From assembly GCA_031289675.1 (NCBI GenBank), contig JAITOZ010000159.1:1-37115 (forward strand): a stretch of DNA of 37,115 nucleotides, in the 5' to 3' direction. Origin of the DNA: Planctomycetaceae bacterium (GTDB lineage Bacteria > Planctomycetota > Planctomycetia > Pirellulales > Thermoguttaceae). Below, piece by piece: positions 25,429 to 34,095 of the stretch (position 1 is its first letter; every line of letters begins with the position of its first letter). The translations under genes and the position numbers were made by a program. A model generated the notes under the pieces. That model did no database searches and was not told the origin of the DNA. It saw only the letters and a list, made by a program, of their open reading frames with translations.

Positions 25429-25476
25429 GGGGGCGGTCAGAAAAACACAAGTTACCATCGCCGCCTCCCCAAAAGG

Positions 25477-27642
25477 TCAACCGCCCTCAATCTGGTCGGC
25501 AAGTTCCCGCCACCGGACATTATTGCCTAGTTGCTTGAATAAACCCAATGCCTCCTGCATACATTCTTCCGCAACATCCGGCTTGCCTTGCAAACCGGCA
25601 ACTCTGGCTAAATAAACCGAATCTTCCGCCCAGTTTTCCATCAATTTCATCTCCTTATGAATCGACAGTGCCTGTTGCAAATTTTCTTCCGCCTTCTTCA
25701 AATTGCCGATACGCTCAAACACCGAACTGACCGAAAACCGCAAGTCCGCCTCCGCTTTCCTGTCATACAGGTCCTTCGTCAAATCAATCGCCTTATGATA
25801 TTCTTTTGCAGCATATTCAATCTGTCCCCTCGCATCATACATTCGTCCCCAAGCCGTATAAATATCCGCCATCATCTTGGTTTTCTGCCGATGATTTTTG
25901 ATACCGCTCGTCGATTGTAACGCTTGATTCAATACGTGTTCCGCCTCCTGATATCTGCCTTGGTCGGCAAGCAGTTGTCCTGCCAGTATCAGAACATCCG
26001 TCAGCCCATGACGGTCATCTATCGATTCGTATTTGTTTTTTGCCTCTTGCAAAAAATGTTCCGACTCATTGTAGAGGAATTGTTCCCAAGCGACTTTGGC
26101 TAAAGCAACCAATGTTTTGCCGACTTTTCCGGTTTCTGATAATGTTCTGGCGAACTTTAAAGATTCGTTATAATATTTCGCCGCCGAATTATAGTCGCGC
26201 TGCTGATGCCGAAGTTGTCCCAGTTGGAAGTATAAATCAACCGTTTCGGGCGAGTCCGGCTTGATAAGCGTCAATGCCCTGTCTATCAGAGAAGCATAAG
26301 TTTGGTAAAAACCGAGTTGCACAAACGCATCGGCTCTTTGACAAAGCGTTTCCGCAAAGAGCATCGGACCGCCGACCACCAGTGAGGTTTCAGCAAGCCG
26401 CACTGTTACCTGCGGGTCAGGCTTCACCGACATGTCCATCAATTCACGGTAACCGACCAAAGCCCGCCGGTATTGATTTTCCGCCAATTCTGTTAGTTTA
26501 CCTTCCGGCGTGTAAAGTAATGAATGGAGATACGACGCAAGGTAATGATGATAAATCCAGCGTCCGTCGGCAACGTCTTGTATCAATGAATTGATATAAG
26601 GGTCGGCGAGAATCTGGTAAAACGTTTCTAACGGAATGTCCGCTACCCAGCAGACCATTTCATCAAGCGATGGGACTTCCAGAACAGCGTAACTCAAGAG
26701 CAGCGGTACGGCAACGCTGTTAAGCGGGTGTTCTTCAACGGCTTTCCATTGCAGCGGACAGACCGACTTGGGCATCGGTTCCTGCGGCAATTCCTCTAAT
26801 TTTGCGAAACTATCCGTCATCAGCATATTCAAAGCGGCGTGAACAGCATACGGATGATTGCCGTAACGGTGAAAGACTTCCTGCAACGCCTGCCGGTCAG
26901 CAATTTTTTCTTTAAGAACCGGCAGATAGACATCCGCCAATTGCTGCGTTTCCTCATCGCTTAAATCGCCGATGCCCTGTGTTGCCGGTGCCGGAATAAA
27001 ATGAACGTTCCCCTGCGATAGGAATTCCCTGTCCGTTACCAATGTATCTTTGTAACGCTGGGCAAATAAAAAGAATACTTTCGGCGGCAACTGCTGCACA
27101 ACGTGTGTCCAAAGTTGAAACCTCGATGCCGGTGTGTCGAGTGCCGGGTCAATGACGAAAAGGAGTCTGCCTTCATCGGGCAAAAGTTCTGAAAACAGTT
27201 GAAGCCGGTTGACGAATTGTTCGAATGTGTTTTTCCGGTTATCGAAACGCAATTTATCGAGAAGATGCAGATGCGGGTCGTGTTTAGGGGTAAAGAGCCG
27301 AAAACGGCGGTAAAAGTGTGTCCACTGGGCGAAACGTTTTCCATCTGCGTTAAGCAGACCGGCTTCACATCGGGCGGCTTGAAACATATCATCAAGAATC
27401 GTATGGAGAACCATACCGGGCGATTCTCCCGGAGCGAGAACATAACGCATCGGAATACATTGCAGCGATGTCTCGGCAACGGCTTGAATAAGCATTTGGT
27501 CGAGGAGTTGTGTTTTCCCCATACCGTATTTGCCTATGACTACGACGGCTTGCCCGATGGCAGTATGTTTTTCGGCAAGGATTTCCGCCCAATGCTTCAA
27601 TTCCGCTTTCCGTCCTACGAATGTGTTGACAATGGGCTGCAT
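25477..27642 (-). CDS. STAND-like ATPase with C-terminal TPR repeats
   Basis: A 721-residue cytoplasmic protein. It opens with NTFVGRKAELKHW (6-18), the usual entry to AAA/STAND ATPases. Walker A is VVVIGKYGMGKTQLL (33-47) and Walker B RLLFVIDPA (159-167). A winged-helix-like region (about 270-400, YGNHPYAVHAALNMLM...) follows. From about 420 to 715 there are at least six tetratricopeptide repeats, for example YFQLGQLRHQQRDYNSAAKYYNESLKFA and AWGRMYDARGQIEYAAKEYHKAI. STAND proteins act as ligand-triggered switches in signalling and immunity, with the repeats as sensor. Here no effector domain precedes the ATPase, so any output must come from a partner. No effector-like neighbour is evident. 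It ends just upstream of the tRNA-Asp promoter. Confidence 0.85.
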   Translation of the reverse strand: MQPIVNTFVGRKAELKHWAEILAEKHTAIGQAVVVIGKYGMGKTQLLDQMLIQAVAETSLQCIPMRYVLAPGESPGMVLHTILDDMFQAARCEAGLLNADGKRFAQWTHFYRRFRLFTPKHDPHLHLLDKLRFDNRKNTFEQFVNRLQLFSELLPDEGRLLFVIDPALDTPASRFQLWTHVVQQLPPKVFFLFAQRYKDTLVTDREFLSQGNVHFIPAPATQGIGDLSDEETQQLADVYLPVLKEKIADRQALQEVFHRYGNHPYAVHAALNMLMTDSFAKLEELPQEPMPKSVCPLQWKAVEEHPLNSVAVPLLLSYAVLEVPSLDEMVCWVADIPLETFYQILADPYINSLIQDVADGRWIYHHYLASYLHSLLYTPEGKLTELAENQYRRALVGYRELMDMSVKPDPQVTVRLAETSLVVGGPMLFAETLCQRADAFVQLGFYQTYASLIDRALTLIKPDSPETVDLYFQLGQLRHQQRDYNSAAKYYNESLKFARTLSETGKVGKTLVALAKVAWEQFLYNESEHFLQEAKNKYESIDDRHGLTDVLILAGQLLADQGRYQEAEHVLNQALQSTSGIKNHRQKTKMMADIYTAWGRMYDARGQIEYAAKEYHKAIDLTKDLYDRKAEADLRFSVSSVFERIGNLKKAEENLQQALSIHKEMKLMENWAEDSVYLARVAGLQGKPDVAEECMQEALGLFKQLGNNVRWRELADQIEGG

Positions 27643-27806
27643 TTAGTTGAACGCTTTTATTTGAACAGAGGACAGATGCCGGAACAAACTGCTTCTTAAC
27701 CGAAACTCCTAACCGGTCCCAGTCTAACACAAAGCGGATACCGCTGCAAGAGCGGAGCGGTAAATTTCCTCAACTTTCCCGCCGGATTTTCCGATAACGA
27801 CGATGT

Positions 27807-28271
27807 ATGGATGTACCGATTACGGAACAATCAGACTTTAACCCCGTTTCGGCAGTGAAGAAACTGCGTTCCGACTTTGAACGGCGGCTGCGCACTATTA
27901 CGACAGAACCGTTCCCCATACAAACATTCCTTGACGTTCCGCTGCAAAGCGAGCCGAAAGCCGTTGGCGAACCGAAGGTCATTGTTGTCCGTAAGATTCA
28001 TTCCTTCTATCGCCGTCCTTGTAAAGCCGGGTATCGCGGCAGAGCAGCGTCAAAAACACCGCTGCTCTGTACCGTGCCGAAGTACGGTTTACTGCGTTTT
28101 CTTGATTTCTCCAATCACACATTGACGCTCATCGGCATCACCGGCTTGACTTTTGCCGTCTTGTGTTTGCTGCGAGGCTTTCATAGTGATTTATCGTTGG
28201 GGTACCCCGTGTGTGCCTCCGGTTTGGCAATGATAGGTACGGGACTTGCCGGCAGATTTTTGGCGAAATAA
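27807..28271 (+). CDS. Small membrane protein of unknown function
   Basis: A 154-residue protein, divergently placed 164 bp from the STAND-like gene. The first about 100 residues are polar and basic. The last 50 hold two hydrophobic segments (LTLIGITGLTFAVLCLL and YPVCASGLAMIGTGLAG), likely a transmembrane hairpin, followed by a short basic end. I do not recognise a family. The start at ATG 27807 gives the longest reading and lacks an obvious Shine-Dalgarno sequence. No promoter is visible in the gap. It might be the membrane partner of the STAND-like protein, but only position suggests this. Confidence 0.6.
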   Translation: MDVPITEQSDFNPVSAVKKLRSDFERRLRTITTEPFPIQTFLDVPLQSEPKAVGEPKVIVVRKIHSFYRRPCKAGYRGRAASKTPLLCTVPKYGLLRFLDFSNHTLTLIGITGLTFAVLCLLRGFHSDLSLGYPVCASGLAMIGTGLAGRFLAK

Positions 28272-28396
28272 ACGGAGAAATGTTTACTGCCCTGCCTGAC
28301 AGAGAAACAGACGCTTGCGTCCGCCCTATGAGATGGCGGGCTTACAACAGCCCTTATTTTGACATCTCAATCTCTCTGCCATAGCGTCAATATGCT

Positions 28397-30517
28397 CTAA
28401 CCCTTCTGTTCTTTTCGTTCTTTGATGATGGTCTCTTGAATCGAGTTGGGAACTTTTTTGTACTTCAAAAATTCCATCGAAAACGTTCCTTGTCCCTGCG
28501 TCATACTGCGGAGATTCGTTGAATAGCCGAACGTTTCGGCAAGCGGTATCTCGCCTTCAATCCGTGTTACCGCCCCCAGCGTCTCCGTTATCGAAATCAA
28601 GCCCCGGCGGGAATTCAAATCGCCCACCACATTGCCCTGAAACTGACTCGGACACTCTATTTCCAACCGCATCACCGGCTCCAATAACGTCGGCTTCATT
28701 CGGGGAAACGTCTCCCGCAGTGCCGTCTGCGCACAAATTCGGAACGCTAAATCCGAACTATCAACGGCGTGAAACGAACCGTCATCGACCAAAATACTCA
28801 ATCCGACAACCGGAAAACCGGCAACGGGTCCCTTTGCCAGCGAACCGCGAAAACCTTTTTCAATAGCCGGTATGTAGTTTGTCGGAATTGTTCCGCCGAC
28901 AATCTTTTCCTCGAATATAAACGTTTCCGTAACAGGAACTATTTCACCGGTTTTTTCATCCGTTTTCGTTTCGGGAATCGGCATCATTCTGCCGACGATA
29001 TGAGCGAACTGCCCGCTTCCGCCGGACTGCTTTTTATGCTTTATGTCGAATTCCACCGCCGTTGTCGGTGCCTCCCGATAATTTACTTTCGGCGGCGACG
29101 TTTCAACGTCAACCTTGTATTCCCGGCGGATACGCTCGACATAAACGTCCAGATGCAATTCTCCCATTCCCGCCATCAGCGTCTCGCCGCTTTCGGGGTC
29201 GGTCGAAATCGAAAGCGTCGGGTCTTCCTTACGGAACCGGTACAACGCTTTGCTCAACCGGTCGGCATCTTTCGTTGCTTTCGATTTAACCGCAATCTGA
29301 ATGACCGGTTCCGGGACATACATTGATTCCAGAGTACAAAAATCTTTTTCAGACGAAAAAGTATCGCCGCTGGAACAATCAATTCCGATGACGGCAACAA
29401 TGTCTCCCGCTTCGGCACTGTCGATTTCCTCCCGGCTGTCGGCGTGCATACGGAAAATCCGGCTGATTCGCTGTTTTTCGCTGGTTCGCTGATTGTAATA
29501 GGTTTCTCCCTTGCTGATAGTCCCCTGATAGATTCGCATAAAGGTCAGCGTCCCGTAAGGGTCTTCGATGATTTTGAATGCCATCGCCGTCATCGGTGCC
29601 TGCGGGTCGGCAGCGAGTTGCATTCTGGCATCGTCATCTTTTTGGTCATAACCGTATTTCCAAGCGTAATTATCGTTATCCAGCGGCGACGGCAAGTATC
29701 GTCCGACGGCATCGAGAAGCGGCTGAACCCCTTTATTTTTGTACGCCGTTGCCAAAAAGACCGGTGTCAAAGACTGCGCCCAAACGGCTTCGCGGGTAAT
29801 TCGGTGAATCAAATCAGCAGGCGGCTCTTTTTCTTCGAGGAGCATTTCCATCAATTCATCGCTGAACATTGCCAACGCTTCGAGAAGATGCTGCCGCATT
29901 AACTTTGCTTCTTCGGCAATATCGGCGGGAATCGCTTCGTAACGAATTTTTTCTCCCTGTTCGCCGTCAAAATAGACGGCTTTTTGTTCAACGAGGTCAA
30001 CAACTCCTTCAAAACCGGCTTCCTTGCCGATAGGAATCTGCATTAAAACGGCATCGCAGTCGAGTTTTTCTTTGAGTTGCCTGACAACCCGATAGGGGTC
30101 GGCACCGGTTCTGTCCATCTTATTGATGAGGGCGAGGCGGGGAACTTTGTACCGCTTCATTTGGCGGTCAATCGTGATGGATTGTGCCTGAACGCCGCCG
30201 ACAGAACAGAGAACGAGAACGGCACCATCGAGAACCCGAAGACTCCGTTCGACTTCGACGGTGAAGTCAACGTGTCCCGGCGTGTCTATCAGGTTGATGA
30301 AGTGTCCCTTCCACTCGACACTTGTAGCGGCACTGGTGATGGTGATACCGCGTTCCTGTTCGAGTTCCATATGGTCCATTGTGGCACTGCCGTCGTGGAC
30401 TTCACCGATTTTGTACGATTTTCCGGTATAAAAAAGGATGCGTTCGCTAAGAGTCGTTTTGCCGGAGTCGATGTGAGCCGAAATGCCGATGTTGCGGAGT
30501 TTTTCGATGTTAGACAT
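28397..30517 (-). CDS. fusA: Elongation factor G (spdEFG1/mtEFG1-like)
   Basis: A 706-residue translational GTPase that moves tRNAs and mRNA through the ribosome. I start at the Met of [22 protein letters not shown]. The ORF is open 18 codons upstream but the family begins here. G1 is [10 protein letters not shown]2 lies in [15 protein letters not shown]3 DTPGH, G4 NKMDRTGAD. Domains II-V follow ([47 protein letters not shown]). The G1 wording HIDSGKTT and [17 protein letters not shown]-type ending resemble mitochondrial EFG1 and the spdEFG1 class shared by spirochaetes and planctomycetes, rather than classical bacterial EF-G (HVDAGKTT). No ribosomal protein or tuf genes flank it, so it is not in the str operon. 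Confidence 0.92.
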   Translation of the reverse strand: MSNIEKLRNIGISAHIDSGKTTLSERILFYTGKSYKIGEVHDGSATMDHMELEQERGITITSAATSVEWKGHFINLIDTPGHVDFTVEVERSLRVLDGAVLVLCSVGGVQAQSITIDRQMKRYKVPRLALINKMDRTGADPYRVVRQLKEKLDCDAVLMQIPIGKEAGFEGVVDLVEQKAVYFDGEQGEKIRYEAIPADIAEEAKLMRQHLLEALAMFSDELMEMLLEEKEPPADLIHRITREAVWAQSLTPVFLATAYKNKGVQPLLDAVGRYLPSPLDNDNYAWKYGYDQKDDDARMQLAADPQAPMTAMAFKIIEDPYGTLTFMRIYQGTISKGETYYNQRTSEKQRISRIFRMHADSREEIDSAEAGDIVAVIGIDCSSGDTFSSEKDFCTLESMYVPEPVIQIAVKSKATKDADRLSKALYRFRKEDPTLSISTDPESGETLMAGMGELHLDVYVERIRREYKVDVETSPPKVNYREAPTTAVEFDIKHKKQSGGSGQFAHIVGRMMPIPETKTDEKTGEIVPVTETFIFEEKIVGGTIPTNYIPAIEKGFRGSLAKGPVAGFPVVGLSILVDDGSFHAVDSSDLAFRICAQTALRETFPRMKPTLLEPVMRLEIECPSQFQGNVVGDLNSRRGLISITETLGAVTRIEGEIPLAETFGYSTNLRSMTQGQGTFSMEFLKYKKVPNSIQETIIKERKEQKG

Positions 30518-30602
30518 AGTTTCGCCGGTCTTTTTGTGAACGGTTTGAGGTCTCTCGGTCAGTGTTAACATTGCATTCTTAAGTAATTCTACCGGAACGG
30601 CT

Positions 30603-30611
30603 ATTGTATCA
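30603..30611 (-). promoter_or_regulatory. Extended -10 promoter of fusA
   Basis: On the reverse strand TGATACAAT (TGN-TACAAT), an extended -10. The -35 at the right distance is weak. The leader to the start at 30517 is about 80 nt. Confidence 0.45.
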
Positions 30612-30697
30612 CAGTTTGAAAAATTGTACAGAGGTAACCAGTAATGATAACGCTGGTTGCGAAAGGCTGCGGCGGGTTTTCAGAACGCTCTCTGCTC

Positions 30698-30726
30698 TTG
30701 ACAACCGCACGTTTTTCACGGACAAT
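30698..30726 (+). promoter_or_regulatory. Promoter of the methyltransferase gene
   Basis: TTGACA (30698-30703), 17 bp, GACAAT (30721-30726). Transcription would start near 30733, about 17 nt before the ATG at 30750, which has a GAAGGGG sequence 5 bases upstream. Confidence 0.75.
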
Positions 30727-30749
30727 ACCTTTCACGCGAAGGGGTACTA

Positions 30750-31496
30750 ATGAGTTTAATCGGCGATTTGCGGGTATTGTACAATATGGCTCTGCGTCCG
30801 GTTCGCGGTGAAAATCACGCCGAACGGATGAATAACTTTTACAGCGGTCAAGCCGCCGATTACGATGACTTCCGCCGCCGATTGTTACAAGGCAGAGAAC
30901 GGCTGTGGCAAAAAATGCTCGCAGACGTGCCGTATCAGGATACCGTTTGGATGGATATGGGCGGCGGCACCGGCTCTAATCTGCATTTTTTCGGTCCTGC
31001 CATCGAGCGGTTAGGTAAGGTGTATGTCGTGGACTTGGCAGGTTCGCTTCTCGAAGTTGCTGACCGGCGGATTCACGAAAGCGGTTGGAAAAACATTGAA
31101 ACCGCCGAAGCCGATGCGACAAAGTATGTGCCGAAAGAAGGCAGCGTTGATGCGGTAACTTTTTCGTATTCGCTGACGATGATACCCGACTGGTTTGCGG
31201 CAATCGACCACGCTTGGAATGTATTAAGGCCGGGCGGCCGCATCGGGGTGGTCGATTTTTACGTTTCCCGAAAATATCCGGCAGCGGAACACAGAAAGCA
31301 TAGTTGGGCGAAGCGGTCTTTTTGGCCCCAGTGGTTTGCGTACGATAATGTTTTTCCATCGCCTGACCACGTGCCGTATCTGCACCGCAAGTTCGAGCCG
31401 CTGTTTTTTGAAGAACATTTGACCCGAATTCCTTGGTTTCCTAATCCGTTTTTTAAGATGCCGTATTATATTTTTATCGGGAGGAAACAATATTAG
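30750..31496 (+). CDS. SAM-dependent methyltransferase, BtaB-like
   Basis: A 248-residue class I methyltransferase. The SAM-binding motif is VWMDMGGGTGSNLHFFG (66-82), with VYVVDLAG as the acidic strand, EADATKYV, and the post-motif VLRPGGRIGVVDFYV. The C-terminal half, with WPQWFAYDNVFPSPDHVPYL, EEHLTRIPWFP and MPYYIFIGRK, matches BtaB-type enzymes, which trimethylate diacylglyceryl-homoserine to make the betaine lipid DGTS. The partner BtaA, which adds the homoserine, is not in the window, and some planctomycetes carry BtaB-like proteins with other acceptors. The lipid role is therefore likely but not certain. Confidence 0.75.
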   Translation: MSLIGDLRVLYNMALRPVRGENHAERMNNFYSGQAADYDDFRRRLLQGRERLWQKMLADVPYQDTVWMDMGGGTGSNLHFFGPAIERLGKVYVVDLAGSLLEVADRRIHESGWKNIETAEADATKYVPKEGSVDAVTFSYSLTMIPDWFAAIDHAWNVLRPGGRIGVVDFYVSRKYPAAEHRKHSWAKRSFWPQWFAYDNVFPSPDHVPYLHRKFEPLFFEEHLTRIPWFPNPFFKMPYYIFIGRKQY

Positions 31497-31510
31497 AGTT
31501 GTTGCGTAAC

Positions 31511-32407
31511 TTATGATTCGTTATCAGCGTTGATAATTCCGCTGAGTAAAGCGGCGAGTGAGGATTTGAATTTCGGGTCAAGCAGCACATCAAGTTCCCG
31601 CCTCCGCCAAATGCTACAATGAAACTTCCGGTCATCCTTGCTGCAACAAAGGGGTTCCCCCGCCGCTTCTTGCGGAGAAGCCTTACCGGGATGAACATTG
31701 ACTTCACACGGAACATCAGGATGGCGGCGGACGATTTCTAAAATGCGCTGCCACGCTTTCGAGTTCATTTTGCCGCTGTTTAATACACCGAAGTAAAACG
31801 TCAACTCTTGTGTTCGGGCATTTCTTGTACAAAAATCAAGAATCATTTTTTTGATATGCCCGACCGGTAAGAACGTTCCCTGCGGAATCATTCGCCTCCA
31901 AGAATGATAGGGTTCACGCGGCAGGCGAAGAGACAAATTTCGGGAATGAGCCGTCTTTTCCAAGAGACTGCCTATCGGCGGGATTGCGTGGATATGCTGA
32001 TGCGAGTCCAGATGATTGATTCGAAGCGAGTACCGCTTTGCCAGTTCATCGAGACGCTGCCGTTGGGCTTCGAACTCGATTGTAATCTGGTCGAAAAGCG
32101 GACATTGACCGGCATTTTTCGAGAGCGAAAGAGCGAGAGATAAAAAGCCGCTGCGAAACATTCCGTCTTCATCGACCAAGAGCGGAATCTGCGGCGGCGG
32201 GGACACAGGACGGCCGCTTGTGAGTGTAAAGTGAAGTCCAATGCCGAGTTGCGGAATCTCCTGTTGAACAAGCCGGCAGGCATTTTCCGCTTCGGGCATA
32301 TTCACCATCAAACTGGCAGCCGTAACCGTACCGAAAACAGCGGCATCAATGACCGCCCGATTTCGGGAAAGGGAAAAACCAATATCGTCCGCCGTAATAG
32401 TTAACAT
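31511..32407 (-). CDS. ChbG/HpnK-type carbohydrate deacetylase
   Basis: A 298-residue metal-dependent deacetylase of the YdjC/ChbG family, removing acetyl groups from N-acetylated sugars. Metal and catalytic residues appear in MLTITADDIGFS (Asp8/Asp9), GIGLHFTLTSGRPV and LRINHLDSHQHIHAIPPI. I start at ATG 32407: the ORF extends to 32425, but the promoter -10 lies at 32433-32438, so an RNA starting near 32426 could not use the upstream TTG efficiently. HpnK, involved in hopanoid synthesis, belongs to the same family. No hopanoid or chitobiose gene is nearby, so the substrate is open. Confidence 0.85.
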   Translation of the reverse strand: MLTITADDIGFSLSRNRAVIDAAVFGTVTAASLMVNMPEAENACRLVQQEIPQLGIGLHFTLTSGRPVSPPPQIPLLVDEDGMFRSGFLSLALSLSKNAGQCPLFDQITIEFEAQRQRLDELAKRYSLRINHLDSHQHIHAIPPIGSLLEKTAHSRNLSLRLPREPYHSWRRMIPQGTFLPVGHIKKMILDFCTRNARTQELTFYFGVLNSGKMNSKAWQRILEIVRRHPDVPCEVNVHPGKASPQEAAGEPLCCSKDDRKFHCSIWRRRELDVLLDPKFKSSLAALLSGIINADNES

Positions 32408-32432
32408 TTCCGGCTGCGGTATCAAAAGAAGG

Positions 32433-32461
32433 AGTGTAATCTGTCAACGAACAAATGTCAA
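32433..32461 (-). promoter_or_regulatory. Promoter of the deacetylase gene (repeat copy A)
   Basis: On the reverse strand TTGACA (32456-32461), 17 bp, TACACT (32433-32438). The segment from about 25 bp upstream through the -10 is nearly the same as at 36944-36999 on the forward strand. From TTGACA to TACACT only three of 29 positions differ. Confidence 0.75.
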
Positions 32462-32725
32462 GGAAAACCTTTTTGAGAATTTTTTTGCGGAATCGGCGGT
32501 TATTGAAAGCCGCTATCTCCCCGATTGACCGGCAGGAGAAAGACAATGTCGCGCTGGAACACCGGATGGGAGTGATTCAAGGTTCCGTGCGTTTTCTCCA
32601 AAGTATGAAACGCCTCCGGCTTGTCCGTTTTGCGATGATGAGATTCGCGAACCGAACCGCAAGTATCGCTGGTAATCGTTCCGTACATAACGGACTCCGA
32701 ACAGGTAGGTGAGTCGTTACAGGAA

Positions 32726-32754
32726 TTGACAGCGGAAAATGAAAAATGGACAAT
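32726..32754 (+). promoter_or_regulatory. Promoter of the SUMF1-like gene
   Basis: TTGACA (32726-32731), 17 bp, GACAAT (32749-32754). It overlaps the longest possible start (32746) of the gene that follows, so translation must begin further downstream. The gap between this promoter and the opposite one at 32433-32461 holds nothing else I can identify. Confidence 0.7.
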
Positions 32755-32802
32755 GACGCTGTATCCGAACACTTTCGCTTGTCAATTTCCAACCAATCAT
32801 TT

Positions 32803-33843
32803 ATGCTTCCGGCGCACAAACATTACGTTGCCGCTAAAATAATCGCTTGGACTTTGTTATTCCTTGCCGTTGCAGGAATAATCCGGTACGGCTGGCAAGA
32901 CAGGAGCAGCGGTACAGTTCGGGGGAAGACTTCCGCCGTCAAAGCATCTGGACAAGATTCAACGCAAACCGGACTGCCGGGTGGAACATTTCTTATGGGT
33001 AACGACCGTGCCGGTGAAAAAGACCAGCGTCCCGCTCATCTGGTTACGCTTAAGCCGTTCAAAATCGACATTCACGAAGTAACAAACCGGCAATTTCAGG
33101 AATTTGTTGAAAAAACACATTATGAAACGTCTGCCGAAAAAAATGCTTGGAGTTACGTTTTCAATACTGAATGGAAAGCGTGGGTACGGATGGTCGGTGC
33201 GAATTGGAAGAACCCGTATCCGGCAGCGGCTGCTTCCGCCTCTTTCAATCCCGATATGCCGGTTGTTCACGTTTCTTGGGATGATGCAGCGGCGTATTGC
33301 CGCTGGGCGAAAAAGCGCCTTCCTACGGAGGCAGAATGGGAATATGCGGCAAAGGGCGGCTTGGTCGATGCCCTGTATCCGTGGGGAAAAGAGCGGTTCG
33401 CCGGCGGAAAATATCAGGCAAACTTTTGGCAGGGCTGGTTTCCAAACGAGAATACCGGCGAGGACGGTTTTCTTTTTCTTGCACCGGTCTGTTCGTTCCC
33501 CCCGAACCGCTTCGGATTGTGCGATATGGGCGGCAACGTGTGGGAGTGGTGTGCCGATGGTTACAGCGAGTTATATTACTTGCGTTCGCCGCTGGAAAAT
33601 CCGCAGGGACCGCTGCCGGAAGAAACGCAGACCGCTGCCGTTGCGCAGTTACGGCTGGAAAAACAATATGGACGCTGCACAAAAGAGGAATTGGACGGCA
33701 TCGCCGAAGTTCCGTACCGGGTGATGCGGGGCGGTTCGTTTTTGAGTGCGGAAAACACAGATGCCGGCTATCGAACATCAGCGCGGGGCTGTCAACTGCA
33801 AACGATGTCGTTTCAAGATGTCGGTTTCCGCTGCGCAGAATAG
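32803..33843 (+). CDS. Membrane-anchored SUMF1-like (FGE-fold) protein without catalytic cysteines
   Basis: A 346-residue protein starting at ATG 32803, as the promoter requires. It has one N-terminal membrane segment (11-29), then a formylglycine-generating-enzyme-like domain: LPGGTFLMGNDRAGEKDQRPAHLVTLKPFKIDIHEVTNRQF, PVVHVSWDDAAAYCRWAKKRLPTEAEWEYAAKGG, NRFGLCDMGGNVWEWCADGY and RVMRGGSFLSAENTDAGYRTSARG...VGFRC. In true FGE, copper-binding Cys occupy RGGSYLC and YCNRYR. Here the positions read RGGSFLS and TDAGYR, so sulfatase activation is not expected. Many such proteins are sugar-binding or use the fold differently. Its domain should face the periplasm. Confidence 0.85.
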   Translation: MLPAHKHYVAAKIIAWTLLFLAVAGIIRYGWQDRSSGTVRGKTSAVKASGQDSTQTGLPGGTFLMGNDRAGEKDQRPAHLVTLKPFKIDIHEVTNRQFQEFVEKTHYETSAEKNAWSYVFNTEWKAWVRMVGANWKNPYPAAAASASFNPDMPVVHVSWDDAAAYCRWAKKRLPTEAEWEYAAKGGLVDALYPWGKERFAGGKYQANFWQGWFPNENTGEDGFLFLAPVCSFPPNRFGLCDMGGNVWEWCADGYSELYYLRSPLENPQGPLPEETQTAAVAQLRLEKQYGRCTKEELDGIAEVPYRVMRGGSFLSAENTDAGYRTSARGCQLQTMSFQDVGFRCAE

Positions 33844-33860
33844 ACCGGCAGTATATCAAC

Positions 33861-33878
33861 GGCAAAATCATTTTTGCC
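33861..33878 (+). terminator. Hairpin after the SUMF1-like gene
   Basis: GGCAAAA (33861-33867) pairs with TTTTGCC (33872-33878), loop of four, 18 bp after the stop codon. There is no direct T-run after it, although T6 and T8 runs lie at 33897 and 33931. Weak terminator candidate. Confidence 0.3.
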
Positions 33879-34001
33879 TGCTGTTTATTGAAGCCGTTTT
33901 TTGGGTATGTTCGGCACGCCTCCCCGCTCGATTTTTTTTGCGCAAAACAGGGGTTGTCCAGCACTCACCAAAAACAGTGACGAAACAATTCTAATTTACC
34001 G

Positions 34002-34030
34002 TTGACTCCTGACGGATAAAAACTTAAACT
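34002..34030 (+). promoter_or_regulatory. Promoter of the gluzincin-like gene
   Basis: TTGACT (34002-34007), 17 bp, TAAACT (34025-34030). The leader to the ATG at 34096 is about 59 nt. Confidence 0.65.
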
Positions 34031-34095
34031 TCTGTGCCGGTTATGCCGATAGAGCCGGTAGGGAGAAATTTTCCGGTTTCTCCTGTATTGATGTA

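Noticed and set aside
25477-27642. Avs-type antiphage system
   Set aside because: No effector domain and no defence genes nearby; TPR-STAND layout alone is not sufficient.
32746-32802. Upstream start of the SUMF1-like gene
   Set aside because: It overlaps the -10 box at 32749-32754, so it would not be in the transcript.
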